Of a stretch of 64,000 nt of DNA, positions 1-8,264 are shown piece by piece. The stretch lies in assembly GCF_012927165.1 (NCBI RefSeq), contig NZ_JABBGA010000010.1, positions 62,001 through 126,000 on the forward strand. Direction: 5' to 3'. The first letter of the stretch is position 1; every line of letters starts with the position of its first letter. Made by a program: the position numbers and the translations under genes. The DNA comes from Zoogloea dura. Lineage in GTDB: Bacteria > Pseudomonadota > Gammaproteobacteria > Burkholderiales > Rhodocyclaceae. The notes below the pieces were generated by a model, which worked only from the letters and a program-made list of their open reading frames with translations, was not told the origin of the DNA and made no database searches.

Positions 1-35
1 CAAAACCCGACGTTCCCTGCGCGGCAAACGGGCGC

Positions 36-812
36 TCAGACGCCCAGCGCGTCCTTCACCTGGGGCCACTGGCGGCGGCTCACCGGCAGCTGTTCGGCCA
101 GCCCTTCCAGCAACACCACCCAGTGGGCCTCGCCGTCCTCGCCGGTGGTGGCGCGGGCCACGCCCTTCACGCGGCGGGGCGCGATGAGGCAATTGCGGTG
201 GATGCGCAGGAACTGGCCGGGAAACTCCTCCTCCAGCTGCACCAGGGATTCGTCGAGCAGGTATTCGCGGTCGCGGGTACGCGCCACCACGTATTTCTGC
301 TCGGCCTTCAGGAACAACACGTCGGCCACCGGCACCAGCAGGATGCGCCCGCGCTCGCTCACGCTGAAATGGCTGCGCACCGACGGTGCGATGCGGCGCA
401 GGATCTCGTCGGCCGGTGGGCGCAGGCGCCGCGCCTTGGCCAGCGCCTCGGCCAGCCGCACGGCGCGGACCGGCTTGAGCAGGTAATCCACCGCCGCCAA
501 CTCGAAGGCCCGCACCGCGTATTCGTCGTAGGCGGTGGTGAAGATCACCGCCGGCGCCGGATCGAGGCGGGCGACGTGGCGGGCCAGCTCGATGCCGTCC
601 ATGGCAGGCATGCGGATGTCGGTGAGGATCAGGTCCACCCCGCCGCCGCCGAGCATCGACAAGGCCTCGATGCCGTTGGCGGCCAGCCCCACCACCCGGT
701 TGGGCTGCTCTGCGGCGACATCCCCGAGCACGTCGCGCAGACGCTCACGCGCTGGGGCCTCATCGTCGACCACCAGCACGGCCAGCGGCGCCGGGAGCGG
801 GCTGTCAGTCAT
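36..812 (-). CDS. LytTR-family response regulator (AlgR-like)
   Basis: DNA-binding response regulator of 258 aa. The N-terminal receiver domain (about residues 10-125) has the acidic pair D16/D17, phospho-acceptor D65 in a TDIRMP motif, and K113 in a YLLKP motif. The C-terminal LytTR domain (about 150-255) carries the family's FLRIHRNCLI segment. Its start overlaps the end of the upstream histidine kinase by 4 bp (ATGA), so the two are translationally coupled partners. The neighbourhood with argH matches the fimS(algZ)-algR-argH arrangement known from Pseudomonas, which supports an AlgR-like identity. Its regulon here cannot be read from the sequence. Confidence 0.93.
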   Translation of the reverse strand: MTDSPLPAPLAVLVVDDEAPARERLRDVLGDVAAEQPNRVVGLAANGIEALSMLGGGGVDLILTDIRMPAMDGIELARHVARLDPAPAVIFTTAYDEYAVRAFELAAVDYLLKPVRAVRLAEALAKARRLRPPADEILRRIAPSVRSHFSVSERGRILLVPVADVLFLKAEQKYVVARTRDREYLLDESLVQLEEEFPGQFLRIHRNCLIAPRRVKGVARATTGEDGEAHWVVLLEGLAEQLPVSRRQWPQVKDALGV

Positions 813-1825
813 GGCCGGCTCCGGAAGGGCAGGCGGATCCGCACGCGGTAGACACCGGCTTCCTGCCAGGTGTCGAGGGAGGCCTCAAGGTCGAAGAACA
901 GCATCAGTCGCTCGCGAATATTGTCCAGGGCCATGCGATTGCCGGCATGGTGGCGCGCCGGATCCTGCAGGGGATTCGAGATCCCGATGTGCACCTCCGG
1001 ACCGTGCCGGGCGATGGTAATCGAAACCGTGCCCGGCTCGGCGCCGGGCTCGATGCCGTGATAAACCGCATTCTCGACCAGCGGCTGCAGCAGCAGGGGC
1101 GGCACCCGCGTCGCCTCGGCCTCCGCGTCCCTCGACCACTGCACTTGCAGGCGCTCGCCCAGGCGCAGGCGCTCGAGGCTGAGATAGCGCTCGCACAGCG
1201 CGATCTCCTCGCTGAGCGGAACCAGCTCCCGGTTGTCCTGCATCAGGGCACGGAACAGGTCGGCCAGCTCTTCGAGCGCCTCCTCCGCCCGCCGCGGATT
1301 GGTGCGCAGCACGCCCAGCACGCCATTGAGGCTGTTGAACAGGAAATGCGGCCGGATCCGCGCGGTCAGGGCCAGCAGGCGCGCCTCGGCCAGGGCCGGC
1401 GCGTGGGCGGCGCTGCGCTGCTGGAAATAGGCCAGCACGCAAAGCGCCACCACCAGCGACCACAGCACCGGCCACATCACATCACCGCCCAGCGGCGCCA
1501 TCAGTCCATGCACCAGGGAGGTCATGCCCACCACCAGCAGCACCGTCGCAGCCTGCCCTGCCACCGGTGCCAGCCGACTCAGCAGCGGCGCCGCCAGGAA
1601 CAGCACGGCGACGCACAGGATGAGCGGAAACTCGACCCGCAGCGCCATGTCGAGGATTTCCCCGCCGAGGCGGGACAGCTCTCCGTTGCGCACCAGCACT
1701 GCCGCCATGGCGAGGGCATTGACCAGCACCACCACGCGCAGCACCACCCCAAGATTGCGGAAGTCGGGAAGCGGAGGCCGATGCGCCCCACGGCCGGCGC
1801 GCGGCAGGTTTTGATTTATACTCAT
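809..1825 (-). CDS. LytS/AlgZ-type sensor histidine kinase
   Basis: Membrane sensor kinase of 338 aa. Hydrophobic segments between about residues 25 and 135 form the membrane part. The His_kinase domain follows, with the phospho-accepting region RPHFLFNSLN, and then a HATPase region with the N-box LLLQPLVENAVYHG. No extracytoplasmic sensing domain is evident, as is usual for AlgZ/FimS-like kinases. It lies upstream of, and overlaps by 4 bp, its cognate LytTR regulator. It is divergent from argH across 89 bp, which must hold both promoters. Confidence 0.92.
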   Translation of the reverse strand: MSINQNLPRAGRGAHRPPLPDFRNLGVVLRVVVLVNALAMAAVLVRNGELSRLGGEILDMALRVEFPLILCVAVLFLAAPLLSRLAPVAGQAATVLLVVGMTSLVHGLMAPLGGDVMWPVLWSLVVALCVLAYFQQRSAAHAPALAEARLLALTARIRPHFLFNSLNGVLGVLRTNPRRAEEALEELADLFRALMQDNRELVPLSEEIALCERYLSLERLRLGERLQVQWSRDAEAEATRVPPLLLQPLVENAVYHGIEPGAEPGTVSITIARHGPEVHIGISNPLQDPARHHAGNRMALDNIRERLMLFFDLEASLDTWQEAGVYRVRIRLPFRSRP

Positions 1826-1914
1826 GGGTCACAATCAGGGCCAAAACCTTGAATCCACGGGTTTCTCCCCGGGGCAAGACAGCCCCCTTACACAGCTGAG
1901 AGCACCACCGAATT

Positions 1915-3375
1915 ATGGCAGATCAATCCGCGCCGCAGGACGGCACCGCCAAGGCCTGGTCCGGCCGTTTCTCCGAGCCCGTGTCCGACCTGGTCAAGCG
2001 CTACACCGCCAGCGTCTTCTTCGACAACCGCATGGCCGGGCAGGACATCCGCGGCTCCCTGGCTCACGCAAAGATGCTGGCCCGGCAAGGCATCATCGCC
2101 CCCCAGGACCTGGCCGACATCGAACGCGGGATGAGCCAGATCGTCGGCGAGATCGAGCGTGGCGAGTTCAACTGGAACCTCGACGACGAAGACGTCCACC
2201 TGAACATCGAGAAGCGCCTGACCGCCCTGGTGGGCGACGCCGGCAAGCGCCTGCACACCGGCCGCAGCCGCAATGACCAGGTGGCCACCGACATCCGCCT
2301 CTGGCTGCGCGACGCCATCGACAGCATCCTCGGCCTGATCCGCGAATTCCAGCTGGCCGTGCTCGACCTGGCCGAACACCACGCCACTACCCCGCTGCCC
2401 GGCTTCACCCACCTGCAGGTGGCCCAGCCGGTGACTTTCGGCCATCACCTGATGGCCTACTACGAGATGACCCGCCGCGACGCCGAGCGTTTCGCCGACT
2501 GCCGCAAGCGCGTCAACCGCCTGCCGCTGGGCTCGGCGGCCCTGGCCGGCACCACCTTCCCGATCGACCGGGAATACGTGGCCGAGCTGCTGGGCTTCGA
2601 GGAGGTCTGCTTCAACTCCCTGGACGCCGTGTCCGACCGCGATTTCGCCATCGAATTCTGCGCCGCCGTGTCCCTGCTGATGACCCACCTGTCGCGCCTG
2701 TCTGAAGAGCTCATCCTGTGGATGAGCCCGCGCGTCGGCTTCATCGACCTGGCCGACCGCTTCTGCACCGGCAGTTCGATCATGCCCCAGAAGAAGAACC
2801 CGGACGTGCCCGAGCTCGTCCGCGGCAAGACCGGCCGGGCCAACGGCAACCTGGTCTCCCTGCTGACCCTCATGAAAGGCCAGCCGCTGGCCTACAACAA
2901 GGACAACCAGGAAGACAAGGAACCCCTCTTCGACTCCGCCGACACCGCCATCGACACCCTGCGCATCTATGCCGACATGATGGGCAGCCGCGTCGACGCC
3001 GCCACCGGCGAGAAGGTCTTCAACGTCCGCGTCAAGCGCGACGCCATGCAGGCAGCCCTGACCCAGGGCTACGCCACCGCCACCGACCTCGCCGACTACC
3101 TGGTCAAGAAGGGCCTGCCCTTCCGCGACGCCCACGAGGCCGTTGCCCTGGCCGTGCGTGCCGCCGACGCCAAGGGCTGCGACCTGCCCCAGATCGCCCT
3201 CGACGAGCTCAAGGCCGCCATGGCCCATGTGGCCGGCGCCGTCGAACGTCTGGACGAGGACGTGTTCCAAGTACTGACAGTCGATGGCTCCCTCGCCGCC
3301 CGCGACCACATCGGTGGTACGGCCCCCAACCAGGTCCGGGCAGCCATCGCCCGGGCCCGCAGCCGCATCGCCTGA
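1915..3375 (+). CDS. argH: Argininosuccinate lyase
   Basis: Cytosolic lyase (486 aa) that splits argininosuccinate into arginine and fumarate, the last step of arginine synthesis. The fumarase/aspartase-superfamily signature [12 protein letters not shown] lies at about residues 286-297. The N-terminal KAWSGRF segment and the HTGRSRNDQ motif are typical of ArgH. At 486 aa it is slightly longer than the usual 455-465, with a short extra N-terminus. A Ser/Thr kinase starts 11 bp downstream, so the two are probably cotranscribed. argJ, another arginine-pathway gene, is at the far end of the window and not linked. Confidence 0.97.
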   Translation: MADQSAPQDGTAKAWSGRFSEPVSDLVKRYTASVFFDNRMAGQDIRGSLAHAKMLARQGIIAPQDLADIERGMSQIVGEIERGEFNWNLDDEDVHLNIEKRLTALVGDAGKRLHTGRSRNDQVATDIRLWLRDAIDSILGLIREFQLAVLDLAEHHATTPLPGFTHLQVAQPVTFGHHLMAYYEMTRRDAERFADCRKRVNRLPLGSAALAGTTFPIDREYVAELLGFEEVCFNSLDAVSDRDFAIEFCAAVSLLMTHLSRLSEELILWMSPRVGFIDLADRFCTGSSIMPQKKNPDVPELVRGKTGRANGNLVSLLTLMKGQPLAYNKDNQEDKEPLFDSADTAIDTLRIYADMMGSRVDAATGEKVFNVRVKRDAMQAALTQGYATATDLADYLVKKGLPFRDAHEAVALAVRAADAKGCDLPQIALDELKAAMAHVAGAVERLDEDVFQVLTVDGSLAARDHIGGTAPNQVRAAIARARSRIA

Positions 3376-3386
3376 AAGGTCGCACC

Positions 3387-4667
3387 ATGGACAGGATAGG
3401 CAAGTACGAGATCCGCCAAAAGCTGGGCGAAGGCGCCACCAGCGAGGTCTTTCTCGGCTTCGATCCGTTCTCCCAGCGGGAGGTCGCCATCAAGCGTCTC
3501 CACGCCGACCTGCTGCGTGGCAGCACCCGGGCGGCCCTGTATCACCACCTGCTGCTCAACGAGGCCTCCCTGGCCGGCAAGCTGCAGCATCCGCATATCG
3601 CACAGATCCACGACGCCGTCATCGGCGACACGGACGCCTACGTGGTGATGGAGTACGTGCCCGGGGGCACCCTTGAGCCCTACACGCACCCGGACCGGCT
3701 GCTGAGCTTCGAGCACTTGGTCGAGATCGTCTTCAAGTGCACCCGGGCCCTCGACTACGCCTACCTGCACGGCGTCACCCACCGGGACATCAAGCCGGCC
3801 AACATCCTGCTCACCTCACCCGGCGGGCAGGACATCAAGATCTCCGACTTCGGCGCGGCGCTGTTCACTGCCAGCGAAACCACCCAGCTGGCCGGGCTCG
3901 GCTCACCGGCCTACATGTCCCCCGAGCAGGTCCGGGAGATGCCTCTCGACCACCGCACCGACATCTACTCCCTGGGCGTGGTGATGTACCAACTGCTGAC
4001 CGGACGACTGCCCTTCGAGGCCAGCTCCAACGTCAACATGATCTACCAGATCGCCCACCACACGGCCCCGCCCCCGTCCAGCCTGCGCCCCGAGATTCCA
4101 CCCGAGCTCGACGCCATCGTGCTCAAGGCCATGCACCGGGAGCCCTCCCAGCGCTTTGCCACATGGATGGAGTTTTCGCACGACCTGGCCCAGGCCTACC
4201 GCAACCGCAACCTGCTCGCCACCGGTTCCGAGCCGCCAGACAGCGCGAAGTTCGAGCGCCTGCGCGGCTTCCGCTTCTTCCGCGAATTCAGCGACATCGA
4301 GATCTGGGAGATCGTCCGCTTCGCTGAATGGCGCCTCATCCAGCCGGGCACGGTGGTCATGAAAGAAGGCGAGCCGGGCAATTATTTCTGCTTCGTGGTG
4401 GACGGAGAGCTGCGCATCGTCAAGAACGGGCACCTGCTCAACGTGCTCTCCGCTGGCGACTGTTTTGGCGAAATGGCCCTCTTTGCCGCCGGACGCGGCG
4501 CGCGCACGGCATCCGTCGAAGCCCTGCAGGAAACCCGCATCCTCACCATCCGCGCACCGGCACTGCTGCGCGCATCCAGTCTGTGCCAGATGCACTTCTA
4601 CAAGGGCTTCCTCGAAGTCCTGTCGACGCGTCTGTCACTTGCCAACAGCCGCATCGCCAATGTCTGA
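3387..4667 (+). CDS. Ser/Thr protein kinase with C-terminal cyclic nucleotide-binding domain
   Basis: Hanks-type kinase of 426 aa. The P-loop is GEGATSEV, with ATP lysine K36, catalytic HRDIKPAN (D134) and Mg-binding DFG (D154), so the catalytic residues are intact. The activation segment GSPAYMSPEQ is standard. After residue about 285 comes a cNMP-binding domain whose phosphate-binding cassette (FGEMAL ... ARTASV) keeps the Glu and Arg expected for ligand binding. There is no transmembrane or PASTA region, so it should be cytosolic and may be gated by a cyclic nucleotide. The ATG at 3387 is chosen because it begins the kinase fold directly; upstream in-frame sequence is the argH coding region. 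Function and substrate are unknown. Confidence 0.92.
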   Translation: MDRIGKYEIRQKLGEGATSEVFLGFDPFSQREVAIKRLHADLLRGSTRAALYHHLLLNEASLAGKLQHPHIAQIHDAVIGDTDAYVVMEYVPGGTLEPYTHPDRLLSFEHLVEIVFKCTRALDYAYLHGVTHRDIKPANILLTSPGGQDIKISDFGAALFTASETTQLAGLGSPAYMSPEQVREMPLDHRTDIYSLGVVMYQLLTGRLPFEASSNVNMIYQIAHHTAPPPSSLRPEIPPELDAIVLKAMHREPSQRFATWMEFSHDLAQAYRNRNLLATGSEPPDSAKFERLRGFRFFREFSDIEIWEIVRFAEWRLIQPGTVVMKEGEPGNYFCFVVDGELRIVKNGHLLNVLSAGDCFGEMALFAAGRGARTASVEALQETRILTIRAPALLRASSLCQMHFYKGFLEVLSTRLSLANSRIANV

Positions 4668-4723
4668 CCGGCCCAAACTGCCGATGATCTGTCGGATTAT
4701 TTGACACGAAGCCCAGCCCCTCC

Positions 4724-4758
4724 GCCCCCTCTCTAAAAAAGGGGGCATTTAGTTTTTT
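4724..4758 (+). terminator. Rho-independent terminator after argH-kinase
   Basis: A 6-bp GCCCCC/GGGGGC stem with an 11-nt A-rich loop is followed by ATTTAGTTTTTT. It lies 57 bp after the kinase stop codon and separates that unit from the next cluster. Confidence 0.6.
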
Positions 4759-4788
4759 ACTTTCAATGGCTTACAATAATTCGCAAAA

Positions 4789-4804
4789 AGGAACATTATT
4801 TGCT
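4789..4804 (+). promoter_or_regulatory. Candidate sigma-54 promoter for the HPr-rel-A cluster
   Basis: AGGAACATTATTTGCT matches the -24/-12 consensus TGGCACRNNNNTTGCW at 14 of 16 positions if the four N are counted as matches. The GG and GC doublets have the required 10-bp separation. It lies in an AT-rich stretch about 110 bp before the Tat-like protein start and just after a terminator. The match is by eye; no integration-host or activator sites were established. Confidence 0.45.
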
Positions 4805-4913
4805 TATAGGTAAGTAACCATAAAGCGGACCTCCGTCACAGACGTGCCACGAGGCCCCGCCTATACTGCAAATTCACGGCGCCAGTCATGGCATCAGTTC
4901 AACGAGGATCAGC

Positions 4914-5480
4914 ATGAAGCCGGAACACTCTCAAGAATCTGTCGCGCCCCTTGGCAGCGACACAGGCACGATGCCGAAAGAAAGCCGTCGCCGACTCATC
5001 CAGGGCGGCCTTGCTGGCGCTCCTCTTCTGATGGCCCTGACCAGCGTTCCGGCCTTGGCCGCCGAATGCAAGCAGCCATCCGGCTTCTCTGCTTCGGGCA
5101 ATTTCAGCCAGAACGGCACCACGGCCTGCTCGCCCAAGATGAACGGCGTGAAGTTCTGGCAGGACTTCTGCACGGCCACTCCGGCACCAACCACGCACCC
5201 GGTTGACACCAAGACCTTCTCCGGCGTTTTTGCGGCGACCACGGGCGTGACGGCCACCTTCCGCAACATCCTGATGACGTCCGGAACCCCCATCCAGAAA
5301 AAGATCGTCGCAGCCTGGCTCAGCGCCAACGCAGGCAGCTCCCTGTTCACCGCAAGCACGGCCGTCAAGATGTGGAACGACGGGATCGTCGGGGGAGCCT
5401 TCCATCCGAGCGCAACCATGCCCAGCGTGACCTGGAACGCCGCCCAGGTCGAGCTGTACCTGGACTACGTACTGGCCTGA
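4914..5480 (+). CDS. Exported protein with Tat-like signal, first gene of HPr-rel-A cluster
   Basis: A 188-aa protein of unknown function. Residues 1-23 are polar, then SRRRLIQGG and a hydrophobic stretch ending PALA-AEC resemble a twin-arginine signal peptide with cleavage near residue 50. The mature part of about 138 aa has three cysteines, including one in KFWQDFCTAT and one just after the cleavage site. The segment KKIVAAWLSANAG resembles other small exported proteins found beside HPr-rel-A genes, from memory of such loci. It starts a run of four co-directional genes. It may be the exported product or target of the modifying genes that follow, which is an inference. Confidence 0.8.
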   Translation: MKPEHSQESVAPLGSDTGTMPKESRRRLIQGGLAGAPLLMALTSVPALAAECKQPSGFSASGNFSQNGTTACSPKMNGVKFWQDFCTATPAPTTHPVDTKTFSGVFAATTGVTATFRNILMTSGTPIQKKIVAAWLSANAGSSLFTASTAVKMWNDGIVGGAFHPSATMPSVTWNAAQVELYLDYVLA

Positions 5481-5495
5481 TCACCGTAGCGAGTC

Positions 5496-5828
5496 TTGCT
5501 TTCGAACGACCATCACTACCGCGCCTGCGATGCCCTGTTTCACGGGCTTGCCGAGGTACGCTGGAAAGAAGTTGACGAAGGCTGGGTTCGTTACGACCCT
5601 GCCGCCGGTCAGACCTTCCTGATTGCTCCAATAACCCGCTTTGTTCTTGACCAGCTGGCGCATCCAGGGCGCCATCTAAGCTTCAGCCAGCTCCTCGCCT
5701 GCGTCCTGCAGGAAGAACCAGACGCCGATCCGGATGACTGCCGGCAACTCGTGGAGTTTGCCATCGAGGCCTTGATCGGGGCCCGCCTGATCCTCTCCGA
5801 GCCGAGACCCAGCCTTGCGAATCCGTGA
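5496..5828 (+). CDS. PqqD-like protein, HPr-rel-A system
   Basis: A 110-aa protein with the size and pattern of the PqqD/RRE peptide-binding fold: a strand pair containing WVRYDP, then a helical half with NxF-type spacing. It matches the PqqD-like member that precedes HprK-related kinase A in other proteobacteria. PqqD domains bind precursor peptides for modifying enzymes in RiPP pathways. The start is TTG at 5496, 15 bp after the exported-protein gene. The 3' end overlaps the kinase gene by 14 bp, indicating a tight operon. Confidence 0.75.
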   Translation: MLSNDHHYRACDALFHGLAEVRWKEVDEGWVRYDPAAGQTFLIAPITRFVLDQLAHPGRHLSFSQLLACVLQEEPDADPDDCRQLVEFAIEALIGARLILSEPRPSLANP

Positions 5829-6729
5829 CCTGTCACCCGCCGAGTTCCGCCAGCGGCTAACGGGGGACGGTATCCGCCTTGCAGCCGGCCCCTTCCATTG
5901 CCGGCTGCAAAGTGGCATTCCCGATATTGCCCACGAGCTAGCCCGCCTTTACGCCCATCACACGCTGGTCGGCAGCCAGGACTTCACGGATTTCCATGTC
6001 TCCGTGCAACCTGGCCGGGGGCTGCGTCGGTGGCTCGCCCCCCAGGCCCGCTTCGTGGTCGATGCCGTCGAGCCCTTCACGCCCCTCCCCCGCAACCAGG
6101 CGCTGCCAATGCTGGAGTGGGGGCTGAACTGGTGCATCACCGCCTACAGCCATCACATTCTCGTCATCCACGCCGCTTCAGTGGCCCGGGATGGACGCGC
6201 AGCAATCCTGCCGGCCCCGCCGGGCTCGGGCAAGAGCACCCTGTGCGCCGCCCTGGTCAACCGCGGCTGGCGACTGCTGTCCGACGAGCTGACCCTGATC
6301 CGCCTCGACACAGGGCAGATCATGGGCCTCGCCCGACCGGTCAATCTCAAGAATGCCTCGATCGACATCATCCGCGCGTATGCGCCGGATGCATTCCTGA
6401 CCCGCCCCGTCCTCGACACCACCAAAGGCACGGTGGCCCTGATGGCACCCAGCCAGACCAGCGTGGAAGCCGTCGACGAATGGGCCGACCCGGCCTGGAT
6501 GATTCTGCCCCGCTACCGGGCTGGCGCCGAGGCCGAACTCAGCCCGATGGGAAGCGGCACGGCCTTCCTGCAGCTTGCCGACAACGCGATGAACTACCAC
6601 GTCATGGGTTCGCGCGGCTTCGACACGGTGGGGCGACTCGTCGACCGTTGCCGCAACTACCGCTTCGAATACAGCCGGCTCGACGACGCCATTGCCGTTT
6701 TCGACCGCCTCGCCAGCGGCGCTGCCTGA
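5815..6729 (+). CDS. HprK-related kinase A
   Basis: A 304-aa homologue of the C-terminal catalytic domain of HPr kinase/phosphorylase. The P-loop PPGSGKST is at residues 135-142, preceded by the strand HHILVIHAASV and followed by LLSDELTLI, which fits the acidic Walker B-like region of HprK. It lacks the N-terminal regulatory domain of true HprK, and no ptsH gene is adjacent, so HPr is unlikely to be its substrate. The start is TTG at 5815, inside the preceding gene. The stop overlaps the next start by one base (TGATG). Confidence 0.85.
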   Translation: MRIRDLSPAEFRQRLTGDGIRLAAGPFHCRLQSGIPDIAHELARLYAHHTLVGSQDFTDFHVSVQPGRGLRRWLAPQARFVVDAVEPFTPLPRNQALPMLEWGLNWCITAYSHHILVIHAASVARDGRAAILPAPPGSGKSTLCAALVNRGWRLLSDELTLIRLDTGQIMGLARPVNLKNASIDIIRAYAPDAFLTRPVLDTTKGTVALMAPSQTSVEAVDEWADPAWMILPRYRAGAEAELSPMGSGTAFLQLADNAMNYHVMGSRGFDTVGRLVDRCRNYRFEYSRLDDAIAVFDRLASGAA

Positions 6730-7856
6730 TGAACCTGCTCCTCAATACCTACCGCCGCCCCGGCTCGATAGGCCTGCTGGACGCCGGCCAGTGGGATCTG
6801 CTGGTACGCCAGGCCCGCCATGCCAATCTGCTTGGGCGCCTCTTCCTGCGCCTGCAGGCCGCCGGTGTCGAAGACAGGATTCCCGAGCGTCCCCACAACC
6901 ACCTGCTCTCCGGCGCGGTGATGGCGGGCGAGCAGCGCCACGCGATCCGTCGCGAAGCCCGCTACCTGCAAGAAGCGCTCGAGCCTGCCGGCATCCCGGT
7001 GATCCTCCTCAAGGGCGCGGCCTATGTGGCTGCCGAGCTGCCCGCCGCCCAGGGCCGGCTCTTCTCGGACGTGGACATCCTGCTGCCCAGGGCCCGCCTC
7101 GCCGACGCCGAATCCGCACTGCAGCTCAAGGGCTGGGTGAGCACCGCCACCGACGCCTATGACCAGCGCTACTACCGCCAGTGGATGCACGAGCTCCCTG
7201 CAATGCGCCACGTCTTTCGCGGTTCAGCCCTGGATGTGCATCACACCATCCTGCCGCCGACCTCCCGGCTCAAACCCGATGCCAGCCTGCTCATGGATGC
7301 CAGCGTCGAGCTGGGCAAGGACCTGCCGGGCATTCGCACCCTATCCCTGCCCGATCTCATCCTGCACAGCGCCTGCCACCTCTTCCACGAGGGCGAGCCC
7401 AACAACCTGCTGCGCGACCTGACCGATCTGGACCTGCTGCTGCGCCATCTCGCCCGGGACGATGCGGCTTGGGACGAACTGCTCGAACGTGCCGGACTTC
7501 TACAGCTGGACGCCCCCCTGCGCCTCGCATTGCGCTACTGCCACAGCCTGCTCGAAACCCCCTTGCCGAGCCACGTGCAGACCCGCACGGGCTGCCTCCT
7601 CGGCGGCGACTGGGTTCAACGCCTGCGCGACGCCATGTACGCCCGCGTGCTGCGCCCTCAACACCCCAGCACTGCCGACGCACTGACGCCCCTCGCCCGC
7701 CGGGCTCTGTACATCCGCGCCCACTGGCTGCGCATGCCGCCCCAGCTGCTTGCCTATCACCTGGCCCACAAGGCCATCTTCCCCGCCAGGCAGGACACCC
7801 ACCCCCTGTCCACCGAGAAGATCGAGCTTGCGACAGGCGAAAAAAAAGCGGCCTGA
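6729..7856 (+). CDS. Nucleotidyltransferase family protein, HPr-rel-A associated
   Basis: A 375-aa protein with the core of the large, divergent nucleotidyltransferase family that accompanies HprK-related kinases. VILLKGAAYV precedes the metal-binding strand LFSDVDILLP (two aspartates, at about residues 117-119). A helical C-terminal half includes a His-rich DLILHSACHLFHEGE region. The ATG at 6729 overlaps the kinase stop codon, so it is translationally coupled. Target unknown; transfer of a nucleotide or sugar-phosphate to the cluster's peptide or protein is plausible but unproven. Confidence 0.85.
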   Translation: MNLLLNTYRRPGSIGLLDAGQWDLLVRQARHANLLGRLFLRLQAAGVEDRIPERPHNHLLSGAVMAGEQRHAIRREARYLQEALEPAGIPVILLKGAAYVAAELPAAQGRLFSDVDILLPRARLADAESALQLKGWVSTATDAYDQRYYRQWMHELPAMRHVFRGSALDVHHTILPPTSRLKPDASLLMDASVELGKDLPGIRTLSLPDLILHSACHLFHEGEPNNLLRDLTDLDLLLRHLARDDAAWDELLERAGLLQLDAPLRLALRYCHSLLETPLPSHVQTRTGCLLGGDWVQRLRDAMYARVLRPQHPSTADALTPLARRALYIRAHWLRMPPQLLAYHLAHKAIFPARQDTHPLSTEKIELATGEKKAA

Positions 7857-7868
7857 GCCGCTTTTTTT
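7841..7868. terminator. Bidirectional terminator
   Basis: AAAAAAAGCGGC / GCCGCTTTTTTT flank a CTGA loop, giving a long perfect stem with an A-run on one side and a T-run on the other. It lies between the convergent nucleotidyltransferase gene and grxD and can stop transcription from both. Confidence 0.9.
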
Positions 7869-7883
7869 GGACCAACCACCTCT

Positions 7884-8201
7884 TCAGGCCTGGACTTCGT
7901 CGAGCAGCTTCTTCAGCTCGCCCGAGTCGAACATCTCTTTCATGATGTCCGAACCACCGATGAACTCACCCTTCACGTAGAGCTGGGGAATGGTCGGCCA
8001 GTTTGCGTATTCCTTGATGCCCTGGCGGATGTCTTCGTTCATCAGCACATCCACGGCCAGGTAGCTTTGCACGCCACAGGCCTTGAGGATCTGGGAGGCC
8101 ATGGAAGAGAAACCGCAGCGGGGCATGGCCGGGGAACCCTTCATGTAGAGCACGACCGGGTTGGTGGTGACTTGTTCTTGAATGACTTTCTGGACGTCCA
8201 T
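7884..8201 (-). CDS. grxD: Monothiol glutaredoxin, Grx4 family
   Basis: A 105-aa CGFS-type glutaredoxin with active-site C29 in PRCGFS, and the WPTIPQLYV and GGSDI glutathione-binding motifs. This family binds a [2Fe-2S] cluster with glutathione and hands it on in iron-sulfur assembly. It ends the hemA-prfA-prmC-grxD run on the minus strand, 63 bp after prmC, and stops just before a shared terminator. Full length. Confidence 0.96.
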   Translation of the reverse strand: MDVQKVIQEQVTTNPVVLYMKGSPAMPRCGFSSMASQILKACGVQSYLAVDVLMNEDIRQGIKEYANWPTIPQLYVKGEFIGGSDIMKEMFDSGELKKLLDEVQA

Positions 8202-8264
8202 CGTGGTCTCGCTAAATAGTTGAGCAATTCAGTCGGGAAAGAATAGGCCTGCAGACGCAGCCCG

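Noticed and set aside
1888-3309. 473-codon minus-strand frame over argH
   Set aside because: Antisense shadow with no recognisable motif; argH is certain.
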